A stretch of 13,258 nt of DNA, from assembly GCA_903929325.1 (NCBI GenBank), contig CAIYUD010000076.1, positions 1 to 13,258 of the forward strand. The letters run 5' to 3'. The position numbers and the translations under genes were made by a program. Origin of the DNA: an uncultured Opitutia bacterium (GTDB lineage: Bacteria; Verrucomicrobiota; Verrucomicrobiia; Opitutales; UBA953). Each line of letters starts with the position of its first letter. Positions within the stretch are counted from its first letter, which is position 1. Shown piece by piece: positions 7,288 through 13,258 of the stretch. The notes under the pieces are model-generated. The model was not told where the DNA came from, ran no database searches, and worked only from the letters and a program-made list of their open reading frames with translations.

Positions 7288-9036
7288 ATGGAGGGAGCTA
7301 CCGCTAGACCAGAGAGGGTCCTTCGCTGTATCGCCGCCGCTCCAGGCGTAGCGTATGGTCCAGCGTACCTGCTTCTCGAGGGCATGGTCAAGGTATCCAA
7401 GTATGCCATTGAAGATGTGAAAGCTGAGCAGGTTCGCTTGGATGCCGCACTTGAGACAACCCGTCGCCAAATTTCAGAGTTACGCGATGAAGTGGCAGGG
7501 CGATTGGGCGACGCGGAGGCAGAAATTTTTGATGCCCACCTACTGGTCTTAGAAGATGCAGCCTTGGTGGGTGAAGTCATGGCGATGGTTAAAAGCCAAA
7601 AACTGAATATTGAGCACTGCTTTTCAACGGTTGCTGATCGGTATATCGAAATCTTTGCAAACCTTGACGATGATTATTTACGCGAACGTTCTTCGGACAT
7701 TCGCGATGTCACGGGTCGTATCCTTGATAACTTACTCGGCGTAACTTCACGTGCCCGCAAAGCAGGTGAGCCATCGATTATTGTCGCTGGTGATTTGACG
7801 CCTTCAGACACCGCCTCATTGCCAGCGGGTGAAGTTTTAGCAATCGCAACGGAGAGCGGTAATCGCACGAGCCATTCGGCTATCATGGCGCGTGCGCTTG
7901 AGGTACCAGCGGTTGTGGGAGTTCATGGATTGATAGATCTGGTGAGTGCCGGCGACACCATCGTCGTTGATGGTGACGAAGGCGTCGTCATTCTTAATCC
8001 TTCCGCGGCGACTCTGGAACGCGTCCGCTTGTCGAGTGCTCAAGCGGCACGACGGCGCGAAGCCCTGCTGGCCGACAACGGCTCACCCGATGTTGGTACC
8101 GATGGTTCCCCTTTTGTTCTCCAAGCGAATATCGGTGGCCCTGACGACCTCGAAGATGCTGTGATTGCGAAGGCGCATGGGGTGGGTCTTTACCGCACTG
8201 AAAACTTATTCCTGCGCATCGATGGTTGGCCCGACGAGGCTACACAATACGCCGAATACGCCGAAGTGGTGCGTAAAGCTAATGGCCAAGCAGTGACATT
8301 CCGAACGCTCGATATTGGCGGAGATAAGCAACTCGGGGATGCCGAGGTTGAGGCTAACCCTTTTATGGGGTTTCGTGCCTTACGACTTTGTTTAGAGCAA
8401 CCGGAGATTTTCCGTACACAACTTCGCGCGATCGTACGTGCTTCGGCTCTTGGGCCCGTCTCGATTATGTTCCCGATGGTTTCTGGTTTAGACGAAGTGC
8501 GCCGCGCGAAAGCCGCAGTTCATGCTGTAGTGACAGAACTCCAAGCCGAAGGTATTCGGCCGATGATACCTTTGCGATTGGGTGTGATGATTGAAATACC
8601 TTCAGCGACGGTTATTGCAGACGCTCTCGCCGCAGAATGTGATTTCTTCAGTGTTGGTACGAATGACCTCGTTCAATACCTGCTCGCCGTTGATCGCGGT
8701 AATGAACGTGTAGCTTCATTGTATGAACCGGCGCACCCTGCGGTGGTCTTGACTTTACAGCGTGTTTTCCAAGCTGCGCGTTCACGGGGAATTCCTTGTG
8801 GCGTTTGTGGTGAGTTAGCTGGCGATGTCGGTTGGGCGCCTTTGCTTCTCGGTTTAGGTGCAGATTCGTTGTCAATGTCCACGCCTGCCATTCCCGAGGT
8901 GCGCTATGTTTTAAGGCGGAGCACCCAAGCCGATCGTGAGGCACTTGCTGGCGTTGCACTGGCTTCGGTAGACCCTGTGGCCACGACGCTTGCTTTGCGA
9001 AGTTTTGCCAGCGACCGACTGCGTTCTCGCCCCTGA
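7288..9036 (+). CDS. ptsI: Phosphoenolpyruvate-protein phosphotransferase (PTS enzyme I)
   Basis: Enzyme I takes phosphate from phosphoenolpyruvate onto a histidine and passes it to HPr, in the cytoplasm. At 582 aa it is close to the usual ~575. The N-terminal HPr-binding/phosphohistidine domain carries the active-site histidine H196 in GNRTSHSAIMAR. The C-terminal PEP-binding TIM barrel shows R303 in GVGLYRTENLFL, the signature DFFSVGTNDLVQYLLAVDR (452-470), and the catalytic cysteine C507 in CGVCGELAGD. All key residues are present, so the enzyme should be active. No HPr (ptsH) or enzyme II gene is in the window, so its partner must be encoded elsewhere, and a regulatory rather than sugar-uptake role is possible. 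It begins 47 bases after the putative anti-sigma gene, and its stop is one base before the hisC ATG, indicating cotranscription with hisC. Confidence 0.96.
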   Translation: MEGATARPERVLRCIAAAPGVAYGPAYLLLEGMVKVSKYAIEDVKAEQVRLDAALETTRRQISELRDEVAGRLGDAEAEIFDAHLLVLEDAALVGEVMAMVKSQKLNIEHCFSTVADRYIEIFANLDDDYLRERSSDIRDVTGRILDNLLGVTSRARKAGEPSIIVAGDLTPSDTASLPAGEVLAIATESGNRTSHSAIMARALEVPAVVGVHGLIDLVSAGDTIVVDGDEGVVILNPSAATLERVRLSSAQAARRREALLADNGSPDVGTDGSPFVLQANIGGPDDLEDAVIAKAHGVGLYRTENLFLRIDGWPDEATQYAEYAEVVRKANGQAVTFRTLDIGGDKQLGDAEVEANPFMGFRALRLCLEQPEIFRTQLRAIVRASALGPVSIMFPMVSGLDEVRRAKAAVHAVVTELQAEGIRPMIPLRLGVMIEIPSATVIADALAAECDFFSVGTNDLVQYLLAVDRGNERVASLYEPAHPAVVLTLQRVFQAARSRGIPCGVCGELAGDVGWAPLLLGLGADSLSMSTPAIPEVRYVLRRSTQADREALAGVALASVDPVATTLALRSFASDRLRSRP

Positions 9037-9037
9037 G

Positions 9038-10129
9038 ATGAAGCCAATCCCCAATGCCTATATCGAGGCGATGCTGGCGTATACGCCAGGTGAACAGCCT
9101 CAAGGGGAGGGTTGGATAAAGTTAAATACCAACGAAAATCCTTATCCACCCAGTCCGGCTGTTACAGCTGCACTCGTCGGTGCAGTCAGTGGTGATGGCG
9201 CACCTTTACGTCTTTATCCATCGCCCGATAGCCGTCGCTTCCGCGAAGCTGTCAGCGCATTACATGGTGTACCTTTAGATTACGTTCTTGCGGGTAACGG
9301 ATCAGATGACGTTTTGAATTTATTAATTCGTGCGTATGCGGGGCCGGGTCGTCCAGTTGGCATGCTTAACCCGAGCTATTCACTTTATCCTGTTTTAGCG
9401 GCCGCACAAAATGCGCCTGTGGTGAGGGTAGAAATTCAGTCTGACTTAACCTTTGCCGTTGATGCAGTCACAAGCTCGGGTGCTTCCATCTTTTTTATTA
9501 CAAATCCGAATGCACCGCTTGGAATAAATTTTGCCCGTAAGATGATTGCCCAAGTCGCCGCGAATTTTCCAGGATTACTGGTGGTGGACGAGGCCTATGC
9601 AGCGTTCGCCCCTGAAGACTGTGTCGAACTTGTTCGATCGCATGCCAACGTAGTTATCACGCGCACACTCTCCAAGGCACACGCACTTGCGGGTATGCGT
9701 GTTGGTTATGTGCTTGCCCGACCTGAAGTGATTGCGCTCCTCGACCGTGTACGTGACAGTTATAATTTGGATCGACTTGCTCAAGCGGCGGGTGTCGCTG
9801 CACTCAATGATGTGAGTTGGCTCCAAGAAACCGTGGGCAAGGTTAAGCATTCCCGTGAACGTCTCACGCAATCGCTTTTAGGTATGGGTTGGTCGGTTGT
9901 GCCGAGTGCGACCAACTTTGTTTTAGCAACACCGGTTCGCCCCGGTTCGCCCCCTGCAATGTCGACGAGTGAGCATGCATTCGAATTTTTACGCTCTAAA
10001 AAAATTCTGGTTAGGCGTTTTCCGTCGCACCCACTTACGGCTTCAGCCCTTCGGATTACGGTTGGTACAGATGTCGAAGTAGATGCTTTTCTGGATGCGG
10101 CTAAAGAGTGGACGGCAGGGCGGGGTTGA
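9038..10129 (+). CDS. hisC: Histidinol-phosphate aminotransferase
   Basis: This PLP-dependent fold-type I aminotransferase converts imidazole acetol phosphate and glutamate to histidinol phosphate. From the ATG at 9038 it is 363 aa, the usual length. Visible family motifs are LNTNENPYPPSP (29-40), the cofactor-binding TNPNAPLG (155-162), VVDEAYAAF with D184 and Y187, and the Schiff-base lysine K213 in RTLSKAHALAGMRVGY, with R221 following. A TTG 48 bases upstream is in frame but would lie deep within ptsI. The ATG one base after the ptsI stop fits both the family N-terminus and translational coupling. Some relatives act on phenylalanine or tyrosine precursors, but the adjacent hisB and hisH support the histidine role. 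A tandem 10-base duplication (9932-9951) encodes part of a Pro/Gly-rich loop without breaking the frame. Confidence 0.95.
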   Translation: MKPIPNAYIEAMLAYTPGEQPQGEGWIKLNTNENPYPPSPAVTAALVGAVSGDGAPLRLYPSPDSRRFREAVSALHGVPLDYVLAGNGSDDVLNLLIRAYAGPGRPVGMLNPSYSLYPVLAAAQNAPVVRVEIQSDLTFAVDAVTSSGASIFFITNPNAPLGINFARKMIAQVAANFPGLLVVDEAYAAFAPEDCVELVRSHANVVITRTLSKAHALAGMRVGYVLARPEVIALLDRVRDSYNLDRLAQAAGVAALNDVSWLQETVGKVKHSRERLTQSLLGMGWSVVPSATNFVLATPVRPGSPPAMSTSEHAFEFLRSKKILVRRFPSHPLTASALRITVGTDVEVDAFLDAAKEWTAGRG

Positions 10130-10160
10130 CTTCCGGGTGCTCTCGGGGGATGAGTGAGGC

Positions 10161-10760
10161 ATGAGTCAGGGCTCAAGAACTAGTACCGTTAACCGTGATA
10201 CCGCTGAGACGCGTATCTCACTTTCCGTCAATCTTGATGGAACCGGTCGTGCAGAAATTGCGACGGGTATACCGTTCTTCGACCACATGCTCACACTTCT
10301 TGCCAAGCACGCCTCGATTGATCTTACCGTCAAGGCGAGCGGGGATACAGATGTCGATTACCACCATACCGTCGAGGACGTTGGGATTGTTCTTGGACAA
10401 GCTATTCGCGAAGCCCTAGGTGAAAAACGCGGTATCCGTCGTTACGGATTCTTCCTTCTGCCGATGGACGAAGTGCTCACGCGCGTCGTCATCGATTTGT
10501 CCAATCGCCCGATGTTAGTCTACCAAGCTGACATTACCAATTACATGGTGCGCGATTTCAACATCGCCCTTGTTCGTGAGTTTTTCCAAGGACTCACCAA
10601 TTCCTTGGCCTGTAATCTGCATATGCGCTTAGAGTATGGCGATGAGCCACACCACGTTTCCGAATCATTCTTCAAATGTTTCGCGCGGGCATTACGTATG
10701 GCAATCGAAGTCGATCCACGCGCCGGTGATGCTATCCCTAGCACCAAGGGTAAACTCTGA
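10161..10760 (+). CDS. hisB: Imidazoleglycerol-phosphate dehydratase
   Basis: This manganese enzyme dehydrates imidazole glycerol phosphate to imidazole acetol phosphate, the step just before HisC. The 199-aa product is the stand-alone form, without the histidinol-phosphatase domain of the enterobacterial bifunctional HisB. Metal-binding signatures are clear: FFDHML near residues 39-44, DYHHTVEDVG near 66-75, and the C-terminal DEPHHVSESFFK. It follows hisC after 31 bases and precedes hisH by 8 bases. A purine-rich GGGGGA about ten bases upstream may serve as the ribosome binding site. Histidinol phosphatase must therefore be encoded elsewhere in the genome. Confidence 0.97.
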   Translation: MSQGSRTSTVNRDTAETRISLSVNLDGTGRAEIATGIPFFDHMLTLLAKHASIDLTVKASGDTDVDYHHTVEDVGIVLGQAIREALGEKRGIRRYGFFLLPMDEVLTRVVIDLSNRPMLVYQADITNYMVRDFNIALVREFFQGLTNSLACNLHMRLEYGDEPHHVSESFFKCFARALRMAIEVDPRAGDAIPSTKGKL

Positions 10761-10768
10761 TTGCTACC

Positions 10769-11398
10769 GTGGCTGTTCGTCCGTCTGTTGCCGTTATCGA
10801 TTACGGTGGTGGTAATTTACGGAGCGTTCGCCGTGCACTTGTTGCTGCCGGGGCAGATGCTTATTTAGCTTCTACACCCAGTGAGGCCGAACGCGCCGAT
10901 GCCGTTGTCTTTCCAGGCCAAGGAGCCATCGGCGATTGTATGGACTGCCTTAAGCGCACGGACTTCGCCACTTTCTTGAAGCAGTGGATTGCTGCCGATA
11001 AGCCCTTTCTCGGGGTATGCCTGGGCCTCCAGGCACTCTTTGAGCACTCTGAGGAGGGGAATCAGGCAGGGCTAGGTATATTCAAAGGAAAGATCACCCG
11101 CTTCCCTGTTACGGAGGGGTTAAGGGTGCCACACATGGGTTGGAATGAGGCTTATTTCGTCCCCGGTGCAGGTTTGACCGAGGGTCTGGGCGTAAACGGC
11201 GAACCGTTCTATTTCGTCCACAGTTACCGTTTGGTAGAGACCGAAGCCAAGCTGGTTTGGTGTACGACAGACTATGCTGGTAAATTTGTCAGTGGCATCC
11301 GCCAGGGTCGGGTCCTTGCGACGCAATTTCACCCTGAGAAAAGTCAGGTCAAAGGCTTGCAACTCTACCGTAATTTTCTGACTTTAGTTTCCCGCTGA
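10769..11398 (+). CDS. hisH: Imidazole glycerol phosphate synthase, glutamine amidotransferase subunit
   Basis: HisH hydrolyses glutamine and channels ammonia to HisF, which makes imidazole glycerol phosphate (the substrate of HisB) and AICAR. The 209-aa class I glutaminase shows VIDYGGGNLRSV (9-20), an oxyanion-region VVFPGQGAIGDCM, the nucleophile C84 in FLGVCLGLQALFE, and the catalytic pair H188 and E190 in ATQFHPEKS. The conserved PHMGWNE and FYFVHSYR segments are also present. The start is a GTG at 10769, which gives the expected short N-terminus; I see no Shine-Dalgarno at proper distance. The partner gene hisF and the isomerase gene hisA, often adjacent, are absent here; gltA follows instead. 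Confidence 0.96.
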   Translation: MAVRPSVAVIDYGGGNLRSVRRALVAAGADAYLASTPSEAERADAVVFPGQGAIGDCMDCLKRTDFATFLKQWIAADKPFLGVCLGLQALFEHSEEGNQAGLGIFKGKITRFPVTEGLRVPHMGWNEAYFVPGAGLTEGLGVNGEPFYFVHSYRLVETEAKLVWCTTDYAGKFVSGIRQGRVLATQFHPEKSQVKGLQLYRNFLTLVSR

Positions 11399-11432
11399 CC
11401 TCACATCGGAGTGTTGGCCAAACCCAACCCCC

Positions 11433-12731
11433 ATGTCTCAGAAAAAAGCTATTCTCAAGTTGGACGACAAAGAGTTCGTCCTCGATACCCTCGTTGGCAC
11501 CGAAGGTGAACGTGCCGTCGATGTACGCACCCTGCGTGACACTACCGGTTACATTACTTTTGATGACGGTTATGCCAATACAGGTGCCTGCGAATCTAAG
11601 GTCACATTTATTGACGGCGAAAAAGGTATCTTACGTTACCGCGGCTACTCCATCGAAGAACTTGCTGAGAAATCTACCTTCATTGAGACAGCTTACCTTT
11701 TGATTTACGGTGAGCTTCCGACCGCAGAGCAACTTAAGTCCTTTAAGGCCCGCATTCTTGATAACGCACAAATTCACGAAGGACTACGCATTGCGATTAG
11801 TGGGTTCCCAAGTACCGCACACCCGATGGCGGTTCTTTCGGCCACACTCAATACCCTTGGCTGTTATTACCCTGAACTCGGCACCAATGAGCGCGCCCAT
11901 GATTTAGCTCAGCTCGATGAAGCTGCCACGGTTCTTATTTCAAAAGTCCGAACTCTCGCTGCGCTGGCTCACCGGGCCAAAGAAGGCCAACCTTCCGTTT
12001 TCCCTAAGCCTGGCAACGACTACTGTAGCAACTTCCTTCACCTTATGTTTGCGCAACCACATGCCGATCATGTGGTGCACCCCGAGGTCGCCCGCGCGCT
12101 CGACTTGATTTTGCTGCTACACGCTGATCACGAGCAGAATTGCTCAACGTCAACTGTGCGCATGGTCGCATCGGGCGGTGCCAATCTCTTTGCTTCCGTT
12201 TCCGCAGGTGTTTGCGCCCTGTGGGGTCCTCTTCACGGCGGTGCCAACCAAGCTGTCATCGAGATGCTCGAAGAGATTCATAAGTCGGGCGATGACGGTT
12301 CCCGCTTTATTGAAGCAGCAAAACAAAAGGGCAGTGGTGTACGCCTGATGGGCTTTGGTCACCGTGTGTATAAGAACTACGATCCACGCGCCAAAATCAT
12401 CAAAGCGCAGTGCGATAAGGTCCTTAAGCTTCTGAACGTGAACGATCCGTTGTTGGCGATTGCGATGCGACTCGAAGAGGCCGCCCTGAATGATCCGTAC
12501 TTTAAGCAGCGCAACTTGTACCCGAACGTCGATTTCTACAGTGGTATTATTCTGAAGGCTATCGGTATACCGACCGAGATGTTCACGGTGATATTTGCGA
12601 TTGGTCGCATGCCAGGCTGGATCTCGCATTGGAAAGAAATTGCGGAGTCGCCTAAGCAGAAGATCCACCGTCCACGTCAGATTTACATGGGTAATACTGA
12701 GCGTGCATACGTACCGATGGATAAGCGTTGA
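11433..12731 (+). CDS. gltA: Citrate synthase (type II, GltA-like)
   Basis: This enzyme condenses acetyl-CoA and oxaloacetate to citrate, the entry step of the TCA cycle. At 432 aa it matches the Gram-negative, hexameric, NADH-sensitive type II enzymes (E. coli 427 aa), including the ~50-residue N-terminal beta domain that short type I bacterial forms lack. Catalytic residues are evident: H268 in GPLHGGANQAV, H310 in GFGHRVYKNYDPRA, and D367 in NVDFYSG. The oxaloacetate-binding histidine region LLLHADHEQNCSTSTVR is also present. The bases before the ATG are C-rich with no Shine-Dalgarno. It follows hisH after 34 bases, so it may be read through from the his genes, or it may have its own promoter, which I could not identify. 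A long hairpin follows its stop. Confidence 0.97.
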   Translation: MSQKKAILKLDDKEFVLDTLVGTEGERAVDVRTLRDTTGYITFDDGYANTGACESKVTFIDGEKGILRYRGYSIEELAEKSTFIETAYLLIYGELPTAEQLKSFKARILDNAQIHEGLRIAISGFPSTAHPMAVLSATLNTLGCYYPELGTNERAHDLAQLDEAATVLISKVRTLAALAHRAKEGQPSVFPKPGNDYCSNFLHLMFAQPHADHVVHPEVARALDLILLLHADHEQNCSTSTVRMVASGGANLFASVSAGVCALWGPLHGGANQAVIEMLEEIHKSGDDGSRFIEAAKQKGSGVRLMGFGHRVYKNYDPRAKIIKAQCDKVLKLLNVNDPLLAIAMRLEEAALNDPYFKQRNLYPNVDFYSGIILKAIGIPTEMFTVIFAIGRMPGWISHWKEIAESPKQKIHRPRQIYMGNTERAYVPMDKR

Positions 12732-12736
12732 GGTGG

Positions 12737-12787
12737 GTCGAAGTAGGGCGGGAGGTAGGCTCTCGTTTCCTCCTTCCTCTTTTCGAC
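12737..12787 (+). terminator. Candidate intrinsic terminator after gltA
   Basis: Two 19-base arms (12737-12755 and 12769-12787) can pair with only three mismatches and a few G-U pairs. The ends GTCGAA/TTCGAC and the inner GGAGG/CCTCC pair perfectly, and the loop is 13 bases. The T-rich TTATTTGTC follows directly. The position, 5 bases after the gltA stop and before aroQ, fits a terminator or attenuating structure. The T-tract is not uninterrupted, so strength is uncertain. Confidence 0.5.
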
Positions 12788-12808
12788 TTATTTGTCTAAG
12801 TAGTCGGT

Positions 12809-13237
12809 ATGGACATCGGTATCGTCAACGGACCTAACTTAGATCGACTCGGCAAGCGCGAGCCTGAGGTTTATGGTACCCGTACCCTTGCTGACCTCGA
12901 AACAGACGTGCGCGCCCATGCGGTTGCGCGTGGTCTCAAGCCACGTTTCTTCCAATCCAATCACGAAGGTGAGATTATTGATACACTTGCGAAGTGGACA
13001 GATGACGGCGTGAAGCTCCTTGTCATTAACCCGGGAGGCCACACCCATGTCAGCGTTGCCCTGCGTGATGCCATCGCGGGTAGCGGGATGCGCACCGTCG
13101 AGGTCCATATTTCGAATATCTATAAGCGGGAAGCCTTTCGCCATGTGTCGATCACTGCGGGTGCTTGCGAAGGCGTGATCACCGGACTTGGTTTCGAAGG
13201 CTATAAGTTAGCCGTCGATTTCTTAGCTAAGAAATAA
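12809..13237 (+). CDS. aroQ: 3-dehydroquinate dehydratase, type II
   Basis: AroQ removes water from 3-dehydroquinate to give 3-dehydroshikimate in the shikimate pathway. The 142-aa length fits the dodecameric type II family. Seen motifs are IVNGPNLDRLGKREPEVYG with the catalytic Y22 and the lid arginine R17, QSNHEGEIID (49-58), NPGGHTHVSVALRDAI with N74 and H80, and EVHISNIYKREAFRHVS with H100 and R111. Residue 78 is His where many homologues have Tyr; it is not one of the catalytic residues listed. The start ATG has no obvious Shine-Dalgarno. The gene is separated from gltA by 77 bases containing a hairpin, so it probably begins its own unit or is only partly read through. Only 21 bases follow its stop; they include a purine-rich GGTGAGGG that could serve another gene just beyond the window. 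Confidence 0.97.
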   Translation: MDIGIVNGPNLDRLGKREPEVYGTRTLADLETDVRAHAVARGLKPRFFQSNHEGEIIDTLAKWTDDGVKLLVINPGGHTHVSVALRDAIAGSGMRTVEVHISNIYKREAFRHVSITAGACEGVITGLGFEGYKLAVDFLAKK

Positions 13238-13258
13238 AAAGACCAAAGGTGAGGGACC

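Noticed and set aside
8990..9037. Upstream in-frame TTG start for hisC, extending into ptsI
   Set aside because: It would add 16 residues unlike the HisC family N-terminus and overlap ptsI by 47 bases. The ATG one base after the ptsI stop is far more likely.
9932..9951. Tandem 10-base repeat (CCGGTTCGCC twice) inside hisC
   Set aside because: Only two copies, in frame with an intact gene and coding for a loop; probably a minor slippage event or chance, not a functional repeat.
11411..11430. Small GTTGG/CCAAC hairpin before gltA
   Set aside because: A five-base stem with no T-tract is too weak to call a terminator or regulatory element.
13031..13060. His at AroQ residue 78 in place of the frequent Tyr
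   Set aside because: This position varies in the family and the catalytic residues (Y22, N74, H80, H100, R111) are all kept, so no loss of function is indicated.

Overview
The window looks like the chromosome of a Gram-negative bacterium of the PVC group, most likely a verrucomicrobial (Opitutae-like) lineage. This is inference from memory. It rests on the kind of GTPase/GAP1 operon at the left, the mixed ptsI-hisC-hisB-hisH-gltA-aroQ order, the weak or absent Shine-Dalgarno sequences before several starts, and mid-range GC. No rRNA, tRNA, CRISPR array, insertion sequence or phage gene was seen.

Left half, minus strand (6128 down to 1, running off the left edge): a tight three-gene operon. 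In transcription order it encodes (i) a 571-aa zinc-ribbon P-loop GTPase of the 'double-GTPase 2' type, (ii) a 708-aa single-pass membrane protein with an N-terminal GTPase-associated (GAP1-N2-like) domain, and (iii) a helical, single-pass membrane, coiled-coil protein of at least 759 aa that I do not recognise and whose C-terminus lies outside the window. The gaps are 5 and 2 bases, so the three products are probably made together and may form a membrane-associated GTPase complex. Related GTPase/GAP1 modules have been proposed from comparative genomics to belong to NTP-dependent conflict or signalling systems. To my knowledge this three-part version has no established function, and it is the best candidate here for an undescribed system.

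Centre: a 66-bp divergent intergenic region separates this operon from an ECF-type sigma factor gene (plus strand, ATG at 6195). A good sigma70-like promoter in that gap favours the ATG over an upstream TTG. The sigma gene overlaps by ATGA a small gene for a probable anti-sigma or regulatory partner with a very acidic tail.

Right half, plus strand: housekeeping genes in close succession. They are phosphotransferase enzyme I (ptsI), histidinol-phosphate aminotransferase (hisC), imidazoleglycerol-phosphate dehydratase (hisB), the glutamine amidotransferase subunit of IGP synthase (hisH), type II citrate synthase (gltA) and, after a long hairpin that is a plausible terminator, type II 3-dehydroquinate dehydratase (aroQ). 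Histidine synthesis is represented only by hisC, hisB and hisH; hisA and hisF are not in the window. All intergenic gaps are under 80 bases, so there is no long non-coding stretch.
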